From the NCBI RefSeq assembly GCF_002288925.2, contig NW_022098049.1:231919-295918 (forward strand): 64,000 bases of DNA. The letters are read 5' to 3'. A model generated the notes under the pieces. That model saw nothing but the letters and a program-made list of their open reading frames with translations, searched no databases and had not been told where the DNA came from. This document shows positions 48,622 to 59,804 of the stretch, one piece after another. This DNA comes from Delphinapterus leucas. Its lineage: Eukaryota; Chordata; Mammalia; Artiodactyla; Monodontidae. The translations under genes were made by a program, and so were the position numbers. Every line of letters begins with the position of its first letter. Position 1 is the stretch's first letter.

Positions 48622-48721
48622 NNNNNNNNNNNNNNNNNNNNNNNNNNNNNNNNNNNNNNNNNNNNNNNNNNNNNNNNNNNNNNNNNNNNNNNNNNNNNNN
48701 NNNNNNNNNNNNNNNNNNNNN
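48622..48721. other. Assembly gap, 100 N
   Basis: Exactly 100 N bases, a common placeholder for a gap of unknown size, within ORF2 of the L1. Confidence 0.99.
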
Positions 48722-48725
48722 TAGG

Positions 48726-48970
48726 GAGGTGGATCAAAAAAGATCTTGCTGTGATTTATGTCAAAGAGTGTTCTTCCTATGTTTTCCTCTAAGAGTTTTA
48801 TCGTGTCTGGTCTTACATTTAGGTCTCTAATCCATTTTGAGTTTATTTTTGTGTATGGTGTTAGGGAGTGTTCTAATTTCATTGTTTTACATGTAGCTGT
48901 CCAGTTTTCCCATCACCACTTATTGAAGAGACTGTCTTTTCTCCATTGTATATCCTTGCCTCCTTTGTCA
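48726..48970. repeat. Right copy of exact 245-bp direct duplication
   Basis: See left copy. The frame on the minus strand opens with the same residues ([17 protein letters not shown]) in both copies. Confidence 0.9.
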
Positions 48971-51830
48971 TAGAGTAGTTGACCATAGGTGTGTGGGTTT
49001 TTCTCTGGGCTTTCTATCTTGTTCCACTGATCTATGTTTCTGTTTTTGTTCCAGTACCATATTGTCTTGATTACTGTAGCTTTGTAGTATTGTCTAAGTC
49101 AGGGAGTCTGATTCCTCCAGCTCCGTTTTTTTCCCTCAAGATTGCTTTGGCTATTCGGGGTCTTTTGTGTCTCCGTACAAATTTTAGGATTTTTTGTTCT
49201 AGTTCTGTAAAAAATGCCCCTGGTAATTTGATAGGGATTGCATTGAATCTGTAGATTGCTTTGGGGAGTATAGTCATTTTCACAATGTTGATTCTTCCAA
49301 TCCAAGAACATGGTATATCTCTCTGTCTGTTTGTATCATCTTTAATTTCTTTCATCAGTGTCTTATAGTTTTCTGCATACAGGTCTTTTGTCTCCCTAGG
49401 CAGGCTTATTCCTAGGTATTTTATTCTTTTTGTTGCAATGGTAATTGGGAGTGTTTCCTTAATTTCTCTTTCAGATTTTTCATCATTAGTGTATAGGAAT
49501 GCAAGAGATTTATGTGCATTAATTTTGTATCCTGCAACTTTACCAAATTCATTGATTAGCTCTAGTAGTTTTCTGGTGGCATCTTTAGGATTCTCTATGT
49601 ATAATATCCTGTCATCTGCAAACAATGACAGTTTTACTTCTTTTCCAATTTGTATTCCTTTTATTTCTTTTTCTTCTCTGATTGCCATGGCTAGGACTTC
49701 CAAAACTATATTGAATAATAGTGGTGAGATTGGACTATTATCATCCTTGTCTTGTTCCTGATCTTAGAGGAAATGCTTTCAGTTTTTCACCATTAAGAAT
49801 GATGTGTGCTGTGGGTTGGTCATATATGGCCTTTATTATGTTGAGGTAGGTTCCCTCTATGCCCACTTTCTGGAGAGTTCTAATCATAAATTGGTGTTGA
49901 ATATTGTCAAAAGCTTTTTCTGCATCTATTGAGAGGATCATGTGGTTTTTATTCTTCAATTTGTTAATATGGTGTATCACATTGATTGATTTGCATATAT
50001 TGAAGAATCCTTGCATCCCTGGGATAAATCCCACTTGGTCATGGTGTATGACCCATTTAATGTGTTGTTGGATTCTGTTTGTTAGTATTTTGTTGGGGAC
50101 TTTTGCATCTATATTCATCAGTGATATTGGTCTGTAATTTTCTTTTTTTGTAGTATCTCTGTCTGGTTTTGGTATCAGGGTGATGGTGGCCTCATAGAAT
50201 GAGTTTGGGAGTGTTCCTTCCTCTACAATTTTTTGGAAGAGTTTGAGAAGAATGGGTGTTAGCTCTTCTCTAAATGTTTGATAGAATTCACCTGTGAAGC
50301 CATCTGGTCCTGGACTTTTGTTTGTTGGAAGATTTTTAATCACAGTTTCAATTTCATTACTTGTGATTGGTCTGTTCATATTTTCTGTTTCTTCCTGGTT
50401 AAGTCTTGGAAGGTTATACCTTTCTAAGAATTTGTCCATTTCTTCCAGGTTGTCCATTTTATTGGCATAGAGTTGCTTATAGTAGTCTCTTAGGATGCTT
50501 TGTATTTCTGGGGTGTCTGTTGTAACTTCTCCTTTTTCATTTCTAATTTTATTGATTTGAGTCCTCTCCCTCTTTTTCTTGATGAGTCTGACTAATGGTT
50601 TATCAATTTTGTTTATCTTCTCAAAGAACCAGCTTTTAGTTTTATTGACCTTTGCTATTGTTTTCTTTGTTTCTATTTCATTTATTTCTGCTCTGATCTT
50701 TATGATTTCTTTCCTTCTACTAACTTTGGGTTTAGTTTGTTCTTCTTTCTCTAGTTCCTTTAGGTGTAAGTTTAGATTGTTTATTTAAGATTTTTCTTGT
50801 TTCTTGAGGTAGGCTTGTATAGCTATAAACTTCCCTCTTAGAACTGCTTTTGCTGCATCACATAGGTTTTGGATCATTGTGTTTTCACTGTCATTTGTCG
50901 CTAGTTTTTGATTTCCTCTTTGATTTCTTCAGTGATCTCTTGGTTATTTAGTAACGTATTGTTTAGCCTCTATGTGTTTGTGGTTTTTACGTTTTTTTCC
51001 CCTGTAATTGATTTCTAATCTCATAGCATTGTGGTGAGAAAAGATGCTTGATATGATTTCAATTTTATTAAATTTACTGAGGCTTGATTTGTGACCCAAG
51101 ATGTGATCTATACTGGAGAATGTTCAGTGTGCACTTGAGAAGAAAGTGTAATCTGCTGTTTTTGGATAGAATGTCCTATAAATATCAATTAAATCTATCT
51201 GGTCTATTGTGTCATTTAAAGCTTCTGTTTCCCTATTTATTTTCATCTTGGATGATCTGTCCATTGGTGTAAGTGAGGTGTTAAAGTCCCCCAGTCTTAT
51301 TGTGTTACTGTCTATTTCCTCTTTTGTAGCTGTTAGCAGTTGCCTTATGTATTGAGGGGCTCCTATGTTGGGTGCATATATATTTATAATTGTTATACCT
51401 TCTTCTTGGCTTGATCCCTTGATCATTATGTAGTGTCCTTTCTTGTCTCTTGTAACATGCTTCATTTTAAAGTCTATTTTATCTGGTATGATTATTGCTA
51501 TGGCAGCTTTCTTTTGATTTCCATTTGCATGGAATATCTTTTTCCATCCCCTCACTTTCAGTCTGTATGTGTCCCTAGGTCTGAAGTGGGTCTCCTGTAC
51601 ACAGCATATATATGGGTCTTGTTTTGTATCCATTCAGCAAGCCTGTGTCTTTTGGTTGGAGCATTTAATCCATTCACGTTTAAGGTAATTATCAATATGT
51701 ATGTTCCTATGACCATTTTCTTAATTGTTTTGGGTTTGTTTTTGTAGGTCCTTTTCTTCTCTTGTGTTTCCCACTTAGAGAAGCTCCTTTAGCATTTGTT
51801 GTAGAGCTGGTTTGGTGGTGCTGAATTCTC

Positions 51831-52679
51831 TTAGCCTTTACTTGTCTGTAAAGCTTTTGATTTCTCCATCGAATCTGAATGAGAGGTTGCCGGGTAGAGT
51901 AATCTTTGTTGTAGGTTCTTCCCTTTCATCACTTTAAGTATATCGTGCCAGTCCCTTCTGGCTTGTAGAGTTTCTGCTAAGAAATCAGTTGTTAACCTGA
52001 TGGGAGTTCTCTTGTATGTTATTTGTCGTTTTTCCCTTGCTGCTTTCAATAATTTTTCTTTGTCTTTAATTTTTGCCATTTTGATTATTATGTGTCTTGG
52101 CGTGTTTTTCCTTGGGTTTATCCTGTATGGGACTCGCTGCTCTTCCTGGACTTGGGTAGCTACTTCCTTTCCCATGTTAGGGAAGTGTTCAAGTATAATC
52201 TCTTCAAATATTTTCTCTGGTCCTTTCTCTCTCTCTTTTCCTTCTGGGACCCCTATAATGCAAATCTTATTGCATTTAATGTTGTCCCAGAGGTCTCTTA
52301 GCCTGTCTTTATTTATTTTCATTCTTTTTGCTTTATTCTGTTCCGCAGCAATGAATTCCACTCTTCTATCTTCCAGGTCACTTATCCGTTCTTCTGCCTC
52401 AGTTATTCTGCTATTGATTCCTTCTAGTGTAGTTTTCATTTCAGTTATTGTATTGTTTATCTTGGTTTGTTTGTTCTTTAATTCTTCTAGGTCTTTGTTA
52501 AACATTTCTTGCATCTTCTCGATATTTGCCTCCATTCTTTTTCCGAGGTCCTGGATCATCTTCACTATCATTATCCTGAATTCTTTTTCTGGAAGGTTGC
52601 CTATCTCCACTTCATTTAGTTGTTTTTCTAGGGTTTTATCTTGTTCCTTCATCTGGTACATAGCCCTCTGCCTTTTCAT
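51831..52679 (-). pseudogene. L1 ORF1 pseudogene (RNA-binding chaperone)
   Basis: ORF1 protein coats L1 RNA and acts as a nucleic-acid chaperone. This copy is open for 282 residues, shorter than the roughly 340 usual in mammals. A charged heptad-rich region (about residues 35-110) fits the coiled coil; the RRM-type domain begins near 'WDNIKCNKICIIGVPEG' (131-147), followed by the C-terminal domain ('YKRTPIRLTTDF', 222-233). The frame shifts near 51885-51890 just after 'LLYPA', replacing the normal C-terminus with an unrelated tail ending 'KALQTSKG'. The ATG at 52677-52679 fits the usual start. The 232-residue plus-strand frame at 52000-52698 is its shadow. Confidence 0.93.
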
Positions 52680-52944
52680 CTTGTCTATCTTTCTGTGAAT
52701 GTGGTTTTTGTTCCACAGGCTGCAGGATTGTAGTTCTTTTTTCTTCTGCTGTCTGTCCTCTCCCCATTAGTTTCTTTATGAAATGAAAGTGGTCTAAGTT
52801 ACAGAGTGAAGAGATGTATGCTAATTTAACTTGGTGCCCTCAAAAATTGTTTAGAGGCAAATTCAATACAGCTTACATAAAAATTTGAGTAGAAAGATAC
52901 ATTAAATACCCTTATTGGTATAATCTATGAAGAGTTTTTTGTTT

Positions 52945-53235
52945 GTTGTTGTTCAGTGATTATTAGGAGCATAGCTTCAAGGTTATAAGCCCAGACTCAT
53001 CTGTGTCCCTTCTTGTTTGGAATTGTGAGGCTACACCACTTACTGGCTGTTTGACATTTAGAAAGTTACTTAATCTCTCTGTAGTATTGTTTAGTCTTCT
53101 GAAAAAAGGGGGATAACAAAATACCTACCTCACTGAGTTATTTTGGGAATTCAGTGTATTAGAGTATGTAAAGGAGTTGGACTAGTGTCTTGCACATTGT
53201 GAGTGCTATATAAATGTTAGCTTTTATTATTATAT
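52945..53235 (+). repeat. MIR SINE, near full length
   Basis: 'gctacaccacttactggctg', 'agaaagttacttaatctctc', 'ctacctcactgagttatttt', and 'cttgcacattgtgagtgcta' in order. Confidence 0.85.
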
Positions 53236-53239
53236 TATT

Positions 53240-56200
53240 ATCACATTGTGGCAGAAGCAATGCTGTGTGCTCTCTACACCACTATGACACCAGGAATGTG
53301 ATATTTTCTAGGTTCCTCTGCAGGAAAGTTGTTACCATATGATTGAATTCTGTAAAACACAATGTGAATGGAAATGATATACCATTTCCAGTCTGAAGCA
53401 TGTATACAGTCAGTTTGCCTTCTTGATTCTTCCCTTTTCCCAGAATGGAAGTAATGTATTATGGTGATTCTGTTGAAAAACCCATCACCAACATAACTGT
53501 TGATAAGGTAAAGCTGAATTCATTGCTTACTCCCATAAAAGAGACCACCTCACAATAATAATTCAATAGTCCAGAATTCATGAAAACAGCAAGGTAAGGA
53601 TGTTGAGGCAAAGGAGTCAAAAAAATCTTAGGTCATGGTCTGTTGGTACTTTCCATTGAATAGTTGATGGGATTTAGGGAAGTTCCTGTAATGAACAATC
53701 AAACCATTTGCTTTCCCAGGACAGAAGTGGAAGAATAAAGAAATGCTAGTGATAAGAGTGAAATATCAGTGTCATGGTAATTTAACGGTGAGGTGTGACT
53801 CAGTTCTCAGTGTCTGGGCTAAGTGCGTGGGTAGATGGTTTGGTTCTTAGTGGCATCACAGATTGAGCAAAACTGGATCCCAGAGTCACTGGATGGAAGA
53901 GAGCTTCTACTAATTGGGCATCAGACTTAAGGTGAACAAGAAATAAGTTTTTGTTTTATTAAAATGATAGATTTTGGAGTTATCACAGTCTAGCCTAGGT
54001 TACATTACCTGGATGAGTATATGTCAAGCATATGAAATAGTATATGTGAGTGAAAAATGAAAACAAATGTAGGATATTGTTATGTGCTGGAGAGTGTATA
54101 TGCCTCCCTGGCAGGTAGCAGAGGACTGAAGCAGAGTAAGACTTCAGCATACCCATTAAACTGGCAGCATTCACACAATCAAAAGATCTCTATATGCAAA
54201 GACTTTTGAAGACACGTTGAGAGAACAAATCAGATTTGTGTGGTTTTTTTTCTTGCTTCTGAATTTACAGTTTTAGCTTTCCAAAGACAAAGCTTTTAAA
54301 ATAAAGCAAAAAGAAACAAAGACTAAAAATTAAAAAACCTAGGAAAATGTCAGTGAACCTAAGTTCTGCCATTGTTTATGAAAATACAATCCCTCGACCT
54401 CTTGTGTTAACACAAGAGCCTCCACCTCTTAGGTTAGTACAGGTTCATAGCGGGAGCTATGAAAATAGGTGCTATGGGAATAGCTGTCCCATATACCTTT
54501 CCCCAAAAGATTCAGTCAAGTCAAATGGTGACAAATCCAAATGACTACAGATGAATCCAGAGAAATTCAGTTTATAATCCAAGGATTTAGCTATAATAGA
54601 GCGTTATAGGATCAGACACAGTGGTTGCTTCCTAGAGGATTGATACATTAAATATGTATAAGTGGGTAACAGGCACCCTATTAACACTTCTAGAGCATTC
54701 AAGGATATTTGACAAGACTGGTCACTCTGTGCGGTCAAATTCCATGTGTTAATGCTGACTTCATGACCAATTCACTCGCTGTAACTTCCCAAATGTAGGT
54801 CATAGGCTTGCCTACAGAGATACTTAGGAGTTCTTAAAGAACTATCAGCAGTCTGCATAATTTTAATATATAGTTGCTGCCTATGATTTATAGCTTACAA
54901 GTTCATTTTTTAAAATTATTGAAACCAAAGGAGCTCTTACAGGCTTTCCCAATTGACTGATAATAAAGCATTTCTCACGACCATGTCTGAAGGGAATGCA
55001 TGAAAAACTTATACTAATAAAATATTCAGATACTTTAAAGAAATTAGTCTGTAAACTCAGGGCTGAGAACATCATGTGTTTCCTTTGTACACCAGCACCC
55101 AGAAATTGTACCCTGTACCCCAGGGCGTGTCATAAAGTGGCAGTGTCATAGCTCAGTGTTTAAGAAGATAAAGTAAAATGGTCTAAAGACAATTCTCAGA
55201 GGTTTTGTGAGTTACGAAGTAAGTTATTGAGGTAACAGGCAATACCCTAAACAGTGAGAGCCGTCATTTTCATCAGTGTTCAATAAATGCATATTGAGTA
55301 AAAGAATAACCCATACAGGCTATCCTGCAGTTTATGAGCCCCACTATACCTGCAGGGGCTCTGAGTTTAATGATGACTAAGAAGACAAACTTCTGGATAA
55401 AAACTGTGGACCTAAGCCTTTGCCTAAGGCTAAATGTTTTTTATTTGTTTTCTGCCTCAATATTTTTGATGAAGTCACCTTCCTGTACTCCTGAAGAAAC
55501 AGGAGGATGGCAGTAAAGGGACTGACGAAATACAAGGTTTTCCATGAGATCTCAGATGATCTAAATCTGAATGAGATCAGGCATCTTAAATAATGCCGGG
55601 TGCATTCTTCTGACATAGATAGCTTCTTAAGCAATTAAACTTGAGTGCAGCAGGAGTGAACTTTGCATCTGTTTGGCATGGTTGCCTGTGTGTGTCTGAC
55701 TCCAGTATCAGAGTCTAGTCCCGAGTAGGATCTAAGTAAACCATTTCACTGAATTGAACTGCAGAGCAGAATGTGGCAGGCAGGCTGTTGTTGACCTGGC
55801 ACTGTCACACCTGCCTCCTCTGCTCTGTATCCCAAGGGAAAAACCTGGGGCTGCGTGTCCCAGATCTCTTTCATCTGATAGATTTTGCAAAGAGACGCGT
55901 GGGCAGAGAGCAGACCACAGTGGCACAGCAACGCTTTGCTCCTGCAAGCGCTGATACTGAGGGGCAGGCTCTACTGAGGTTCCTGAAATTCACAGCAGAC
56001 TCCTGGGAGTCACAGACATGGGTTCCATAGGCAGCCAAGATCATCATCATTTTCCCTTAGATCTGATCATTCTTGATGTCAGGAACTCGGGCCGCAGCTT
56101 CCCCAATTCTTTCAATATTTGCATAAGCTTTTAATTTCCTATATTATGTATTGCCACTTGGCATGCAATTAAGGAGTTTTGTTTTACTTATAAAACTGAT

Positions 56201-56528
56201 ATACTGAGGGATAGAGAACCAACAGAAGAATTAATTTGGAGATTCTTCAATGCTATATGCTCCTACATATTATAAGATTTAAAAAAAAATTCTTGGTAGT
56301 TTCTTGCCTTTTAGCAGCAATGGTTAGCTGGTAGCTACAAGCTAATGTTTGTACCATTAGGCAATGAGCAGAAGAGACCAAAATAAGTGCAGAGCTAAGC
56401 ACAGTAATACGTGCCTTTTCACCAGCAACTCTTACACAGCCAACTCTAAGCCTGCCATTTAAATTCTTCCTGGATTGCCAGTTAACTGAGGAAGGTCTCA
56501 CAGAGAAAAAAAGGACATTATGTCACCT
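53240..56528. other. Unannotated DNA
   Basis: About 3.3 kb, the longest stretch without a confident repeat; a possible MIR tail lies near 55225-55290. A patch at 55750-56030 is GC-richer and open in several frames on both strands, but no protein similarity or exon structure is recognisable. Confidence 0.4.
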
Positions 56529-56529
56529 T

Positions 56530-56800
56530 GCTAGTCAGAGATATTGTCACTGGCATCACCTGGGTGTTTGTTAGAAGCACAGAACATTGGGTTTTTTTAT
56601 CAGGATCCTGAGGTGATTCGTATGTCCATTAATATTGAGAACCGCTACTAGCGAGGATTTGTGAAAACCGAGATTGCCGGTCCCACACCCAGAGTTTCAG
56701 ATTTAATGTGTTTAGGGTGTGGCCTAGGCGTCAGGATATTTAAAAGCTCCTTAGGGATTATTCCACTGTGCAGCCAAGTTGGTAAGCCTCTAGTAGAGCT
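56530..56800. mobile_element. MER5A-like element, apparently composite
   Basis: A first segment ('ctggcatcacctgggtgttt ... attgagaaccgctac') looks like a hAT-Charlie end. A second ('acacccagagtttcag', then 'gtcaggatatttaaaagctc') resembles MER5A interior. The order suggests two overlapping or nested elements. Confidence 0.55.
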
Positions 56801-56804
56801 CTTC

Positions 56805-57120
56805 TAGTAAGGTCTGAATACCTGCAGGAGATTTGGCATGGCTGGTGAGTTAACTGTAATGGAATTTGTTTCCCTTTGTCTCCAGGTGCGTTTTATCCTA
56901 AATGGCTGCCCTGAATCTAAGTCCTGGGCTCCTCTACAATGACTGGGGTGTTTGGACTTTAGCCAGCATTCTCTAGGGTTGCCTGGCTAAGCTAGCACTC
57001 CATTGTCTATTTCCTCCTGAGCACTACGGTTGCAGTTTGGTTATAACTTCAAAGTAAATGGATGCTTTTTTGGGGTGGGGACATAGCTTTGTGTTCTAAA
57101 GAGCTAGTCTTTCTTAGAAC
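56805..57120. other. Unannotated DNA
   Basis: No recognised element. Confidence 0.4.
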
Positions 57121-57123
57121 ACG

Positions 57124-57835
57124 GGGTATTCGTTCCCTGTTACTGTTGTAAGAAATCACCACCAGTTCAGCGGCTTAAAACAGCATGAACTCGTTAACCG
57201 TTTTTGGAAGTCGGGAGTGTGAAATGAGACTTACAAGGCTCAACTCAAGGTGTTGTCAGCGCCGTGTTCCTTCTGAAGGCTCCAGCAAAGAACCCATTTC
57301 CTTGTCTTTTTCAGCATTTAGAGGCTGCCAGCATTCCTTTGGTTCATGGTTCTTCCTCCATCTTCAAAAAGCATCCCCCCCAACCTCTGCTTCCACTGTC
57401 ACATCTCCTTTTTCTGACTGTGACCCTCTTGCCTTCTTTTTTTTTTTTTTTGCTGTACGCGGGCCTCTCACTGCTGTGGCCTCTCCCGTTGTAGAGCACA
57501 GGCTCCGGACGCGCAGGCTCAGCGGCCATGGCTCACGGGCCCAGCCACTCCGCGGCATGTGGGATCTTCCCGGACCGGGGCACGAACCCGCGTCCGCTGT
57601 ATCAGCAGGTGGACTCTCAACCACTGCGACACCAGGGAAGCCCTCTTGCCTTCTTCTTACAAAGACCCTTGTGATTACATTTGACCCACCTGGATAATCT
57701 TCCTATTTTAAGATCCACAACTGAATCCCATGGGCAAAAGCTCCTTTTGCCATGTAAAATAACGTATTCTTAGGTTCCAGGGATTTAGGACATGGACATC
57801 TTGGGGGGAGGGGGGCATGCTTTTCAATCTACTAC
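57124..57835 (-). repeat. MaLR-type (MLT1-like) LTR, antisense, split by a SINE
   Basis: 'ggtattcgttccctgttact' and 'gcggcttaaaacagcatgaa' left of the SINE; 'acaaagacccttgtgattac', 'ccttttgccatgtaaaataa' and 'cttttcaatctactacac' right of it. Together a nearly complete antisense LTR. No viral genes. Confidence 0.75.
57439..57643 (-). mobile_element. CHR-type SINE, short form, nested in LTR
   Basis: Antisense: poly-T, 'tgtacgcgggcctctcactg', ending 'gcgacaccagggaagccc'. TSD ccctcttgccttctt (57424-57438) recurs at 57641-57655; the shared CCC with the SINE end makes the exact boundary ambiguous by three bases. The 170-residue frame at 57185-57697 runs through LTR and SINE and is chance. Confidence 0.95.
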
Positions 57836-58175
57836 ACATGATGAAATGTGTCAAAGGAATGTTGCACTCAGCATTGCTTTTTCTTAAAAAAAATGCACTG
57901 ATTTATTAAACAGTAATACATATGTAAACAGTCATTGCAGCTCTTAAAAGTGCATACTTCAGGACTTACAGTAGAGTAACCACTCCATTTCCATGCAGCT
58001 CGGGTTACTTATTACCAGTCTTCGTTTTTCTTGCATCATTTCGCAGGAACTTCTCACCCCATCCCCAGTCACTTTCTTTACTGGGCATTATTTGCTGCTT
58101 AAATCTTTGATACTTTAACAGAGTTCAACTTGTCTTTTACCACGGGTGTTCATTCACTTTACTCTTTATTCTAGA

Positions 58176-58355
58176 TTAGTGAGTTTTGTTCTTGGCTACA
58201 CACAAAAATCACCTAGGGACCTCTGAAAAATCCCAGCGTCCAGGCCACATCCATGACCAATCAAATCAGAATCTCTGGGGAGGAAACCCAGGCATCATCG
58301 TATTTTTAAAGCTTTTCAGATTCTGTCAATGTGCATCCAAGTTTGAGAACTACTG
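58176..58355 (+). mobile_element. MER5A-like hAT-Charlie element
   Basis: 'aaaaatcacctagggacctc', 'gcgtccaggccacatccatg', 'aatcagaatctctggggagg', and the end 'aagtttgagaactactg' are clear MER5A order. Confidence 0.88.
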
Positions 58356-58607
58356 CTCAAGAGGTCCTGTTTGCTCTTTCTCAAGTGTCAGCCCTCCTCT
58401 TATTTCCTACCTCCCAATGCCTGAAAGAAAGAAGAAAGCTGCATCACACCCTGCTTTGCAGAACCATCCTGTGGTGATCCTTTTCCAGCCAGGTAATATC
58501 CAAAAAAGCAGCATCACAAGTTCAGAGTCAGGAGTTAACCTAGCAACACCCTCATCCCCCCCAAGGCTGTAAGAAGTTAAGAGATGCCAACAAGATTTCC
58601 CTATTCA

Positions 58608-58938
58608 GGGACTTCCCTGGTGGTGCAGTGGTTAAGAATCCATCTGCCAATGCAGGGGACACGGGTTCGATCCCTGGTCTGGGAAGATCCAACATGCCGT
58701 GGAGCAACTAAGCCTGTGAGCCACAACTACTGAGCCTGAGCTCTAGAGCCCGTGAGCTGTAACTACTGAAGCCCGTGTGCCTAGAGCCCATGCTCCGCAG
58801 CAAGAGAAGCCACTGCAATGAGAAGCCTGCTCACCGCAATGAAGAGTAGTCCCCGCTTGCCACAACTAGAGAAAGCCCGTGCATAGCAACGAAGACCCAA
58901 CGCAGCTAAAAATAAATAAATAAATCTATTAAAAAAAA
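58608..58938 (+). mobile_element. CHR-type SINE, long form
   Basis: About 330 bp. Head gggacttccctggtggtgca, B box ggttcgatccc, repeated 'actactga' blocks, then the 3' extension ('caatgaagagtagtccccgc' and 'cgaagacccaacgcagc') and AAAT plus A tail. TSD aagatttccctattca (58592-58607) against aagatttccctgttca (58939-58954), one mismatch. Confidence 0.95.
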
Positions 58939-58959
58939 AAGATTTCCCTGTTCAGTTTC

Positions 58960-59400
58960 CCAACATTAACAGAATCAATGGAGACTCCCTATAGGAGGGT
59001 TCAGGTTTGTTGCCTGGGAATGTTCAGTCCTTCTCCTCTTCTAATCTAGTGATACCCAAGGACAATTCTGCAGATGAAGAGCATGTAATTTGAGAACACA
59101 CTGGGGCCAGCTTTATGACGAACAGCCCTGTGTCCATTCCTGGAAAGGACTTTTCTCCAAATTCAGTCAAAAGGCAGAGGCCAATTAAATGCATCCTTTA
59201 TAGTTGTCTCTCTGCACAGGGATTTTTTGTTTTTATGTGTTCATTGCTTATTTTTCCTGGAATCAGGGGCCTCATGAGGTTATAGGTAAAGCATTTTATG
59301 ACAAATTTGGAATGAACATTTCTGTTCCTAATTACAATAATACTTGCTAATTTTAGTCTTACTCTGACAGGCACCCTATTCATCTTTTTATGTATGCTGC
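58960..59400. other. Unannotated DNA
   Basis: No recognised element. Confidence 0.4.
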
Positions 59401-59404
59401 CATA

Positions 59405-59625
59405 TTCAGCGTGCCTTACCCTCTCCTGATTAAATTTTCTGTAATAGCACTATTGACATTGAATATACTACATACTATATTTATTTCATTTAATACCTTT
59501 AGACTGCAAAAAAAATGAGAATAGGAATCTTAAAGTTTTTTATTTTTTGGTTACTACTTTATCCCCAGTATCTAAAATACAGCCTGCACATAGTAGGTGC
59601 TCAGTAAATATTTGTTGAATAAATG
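59405..59625 (+). repeat. L2 3' end, sense
   Basis: 'ttatccccagtatctaaaat' followed by 'cacatagtaggtgctcagta' and 'aatatttgttgaataaatga' is a clear L2 end. Confidence 0.75.
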
Positions 59626-59627
59626 AT

Positions 59628-59800
59628 TAACCATTTCATCCTCATAACAACCCTGTGAGAGGAGTACATCATTAGGCCCATTTTATGCATGATGAAACTG
59701 AGACACTGGGAGTGTCTAACTGGGAAGCACCCAATCAGTGGCAAAGATCACTTCAAACCTAGGTAGTCTGACTCTCAATCCCATTCATCTGACCATTACT
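59628..59800 (-). repeat. MIR SINE, antisense
   Basis: 'ctcataacaaccctgtgaga', 'atgatgaaactgagacactg', 'aaacctaggtagtctgactc' in antisense MIR order. Confidence 0.8.
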
Positions 59801-59804
59801 TTCT

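Larger units (their letters stand above)
47549..51716 (-). pseudogene. L1 ORF2 pseudogene (endonuclease-reverse transcriptase)
   Basis: ORF2 encodes the endonuclease and reverse transcriptase used in L1 target-primed insertion. The start is the ATG at 51714-51716. Endonuclease motifs survive in 51124-51633 (CVQETHF, residues 11-17; NIYAPN, 84-89; GDFN, 115-118). A net one-base frame change near 51627 separates this from the start, and a TGA closes the frame at 51124. Reverse transcriptase blocks follow at 49741-50457 ([32 protein letters not shown]), broken by stops and a frameshift after GTRQG, then 49071-49703 with the FADD catalytic motif (residues 28-31). The C-terminal part (47549-48529) has the Cys/His motif CWRGCGEK...HC. 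Reading frame is lost in several places, so it is not functional as shown. Confidence 0.92.
47330..52763 (-). mobile_element. Near-complete antisense L1, truncated upstream of ORF1
   Basis: The L1 3' end (T-rich on the plus strand) is at the left and the 5' end at the right. A 14-bp TSD, ccattagtttcttt, lies at 47316-47329 and 52764-52777; in L1 orientation it starts AAAGAAA, as expected for L1 endonuclease nicking. The copy carries a 3' UTR with a 13-C run (47439-47451), broken ORF2 and broken ORF1, and stops about 84 bp upstream of the ORF1 start, so the 5' UTR promoter is missing. It contains the 100-N gap and a 245-bp duplication. High sequence integrity over five kilobases suggests a moderately young lineage-specific insertion. 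Confidence 0.95.

Noticed and set aside
52000..52698. 232-residue plus-strand open frame
   Set aside because: It is the antisense shadow of L1 ORF1 at 51831-52679; the minus-strand protein has recognisable ORF1 domains.
57185..57697. 170-residue open frame
   Set aside because: Covers an LTR remnant and a nested SINE; no exon structure.
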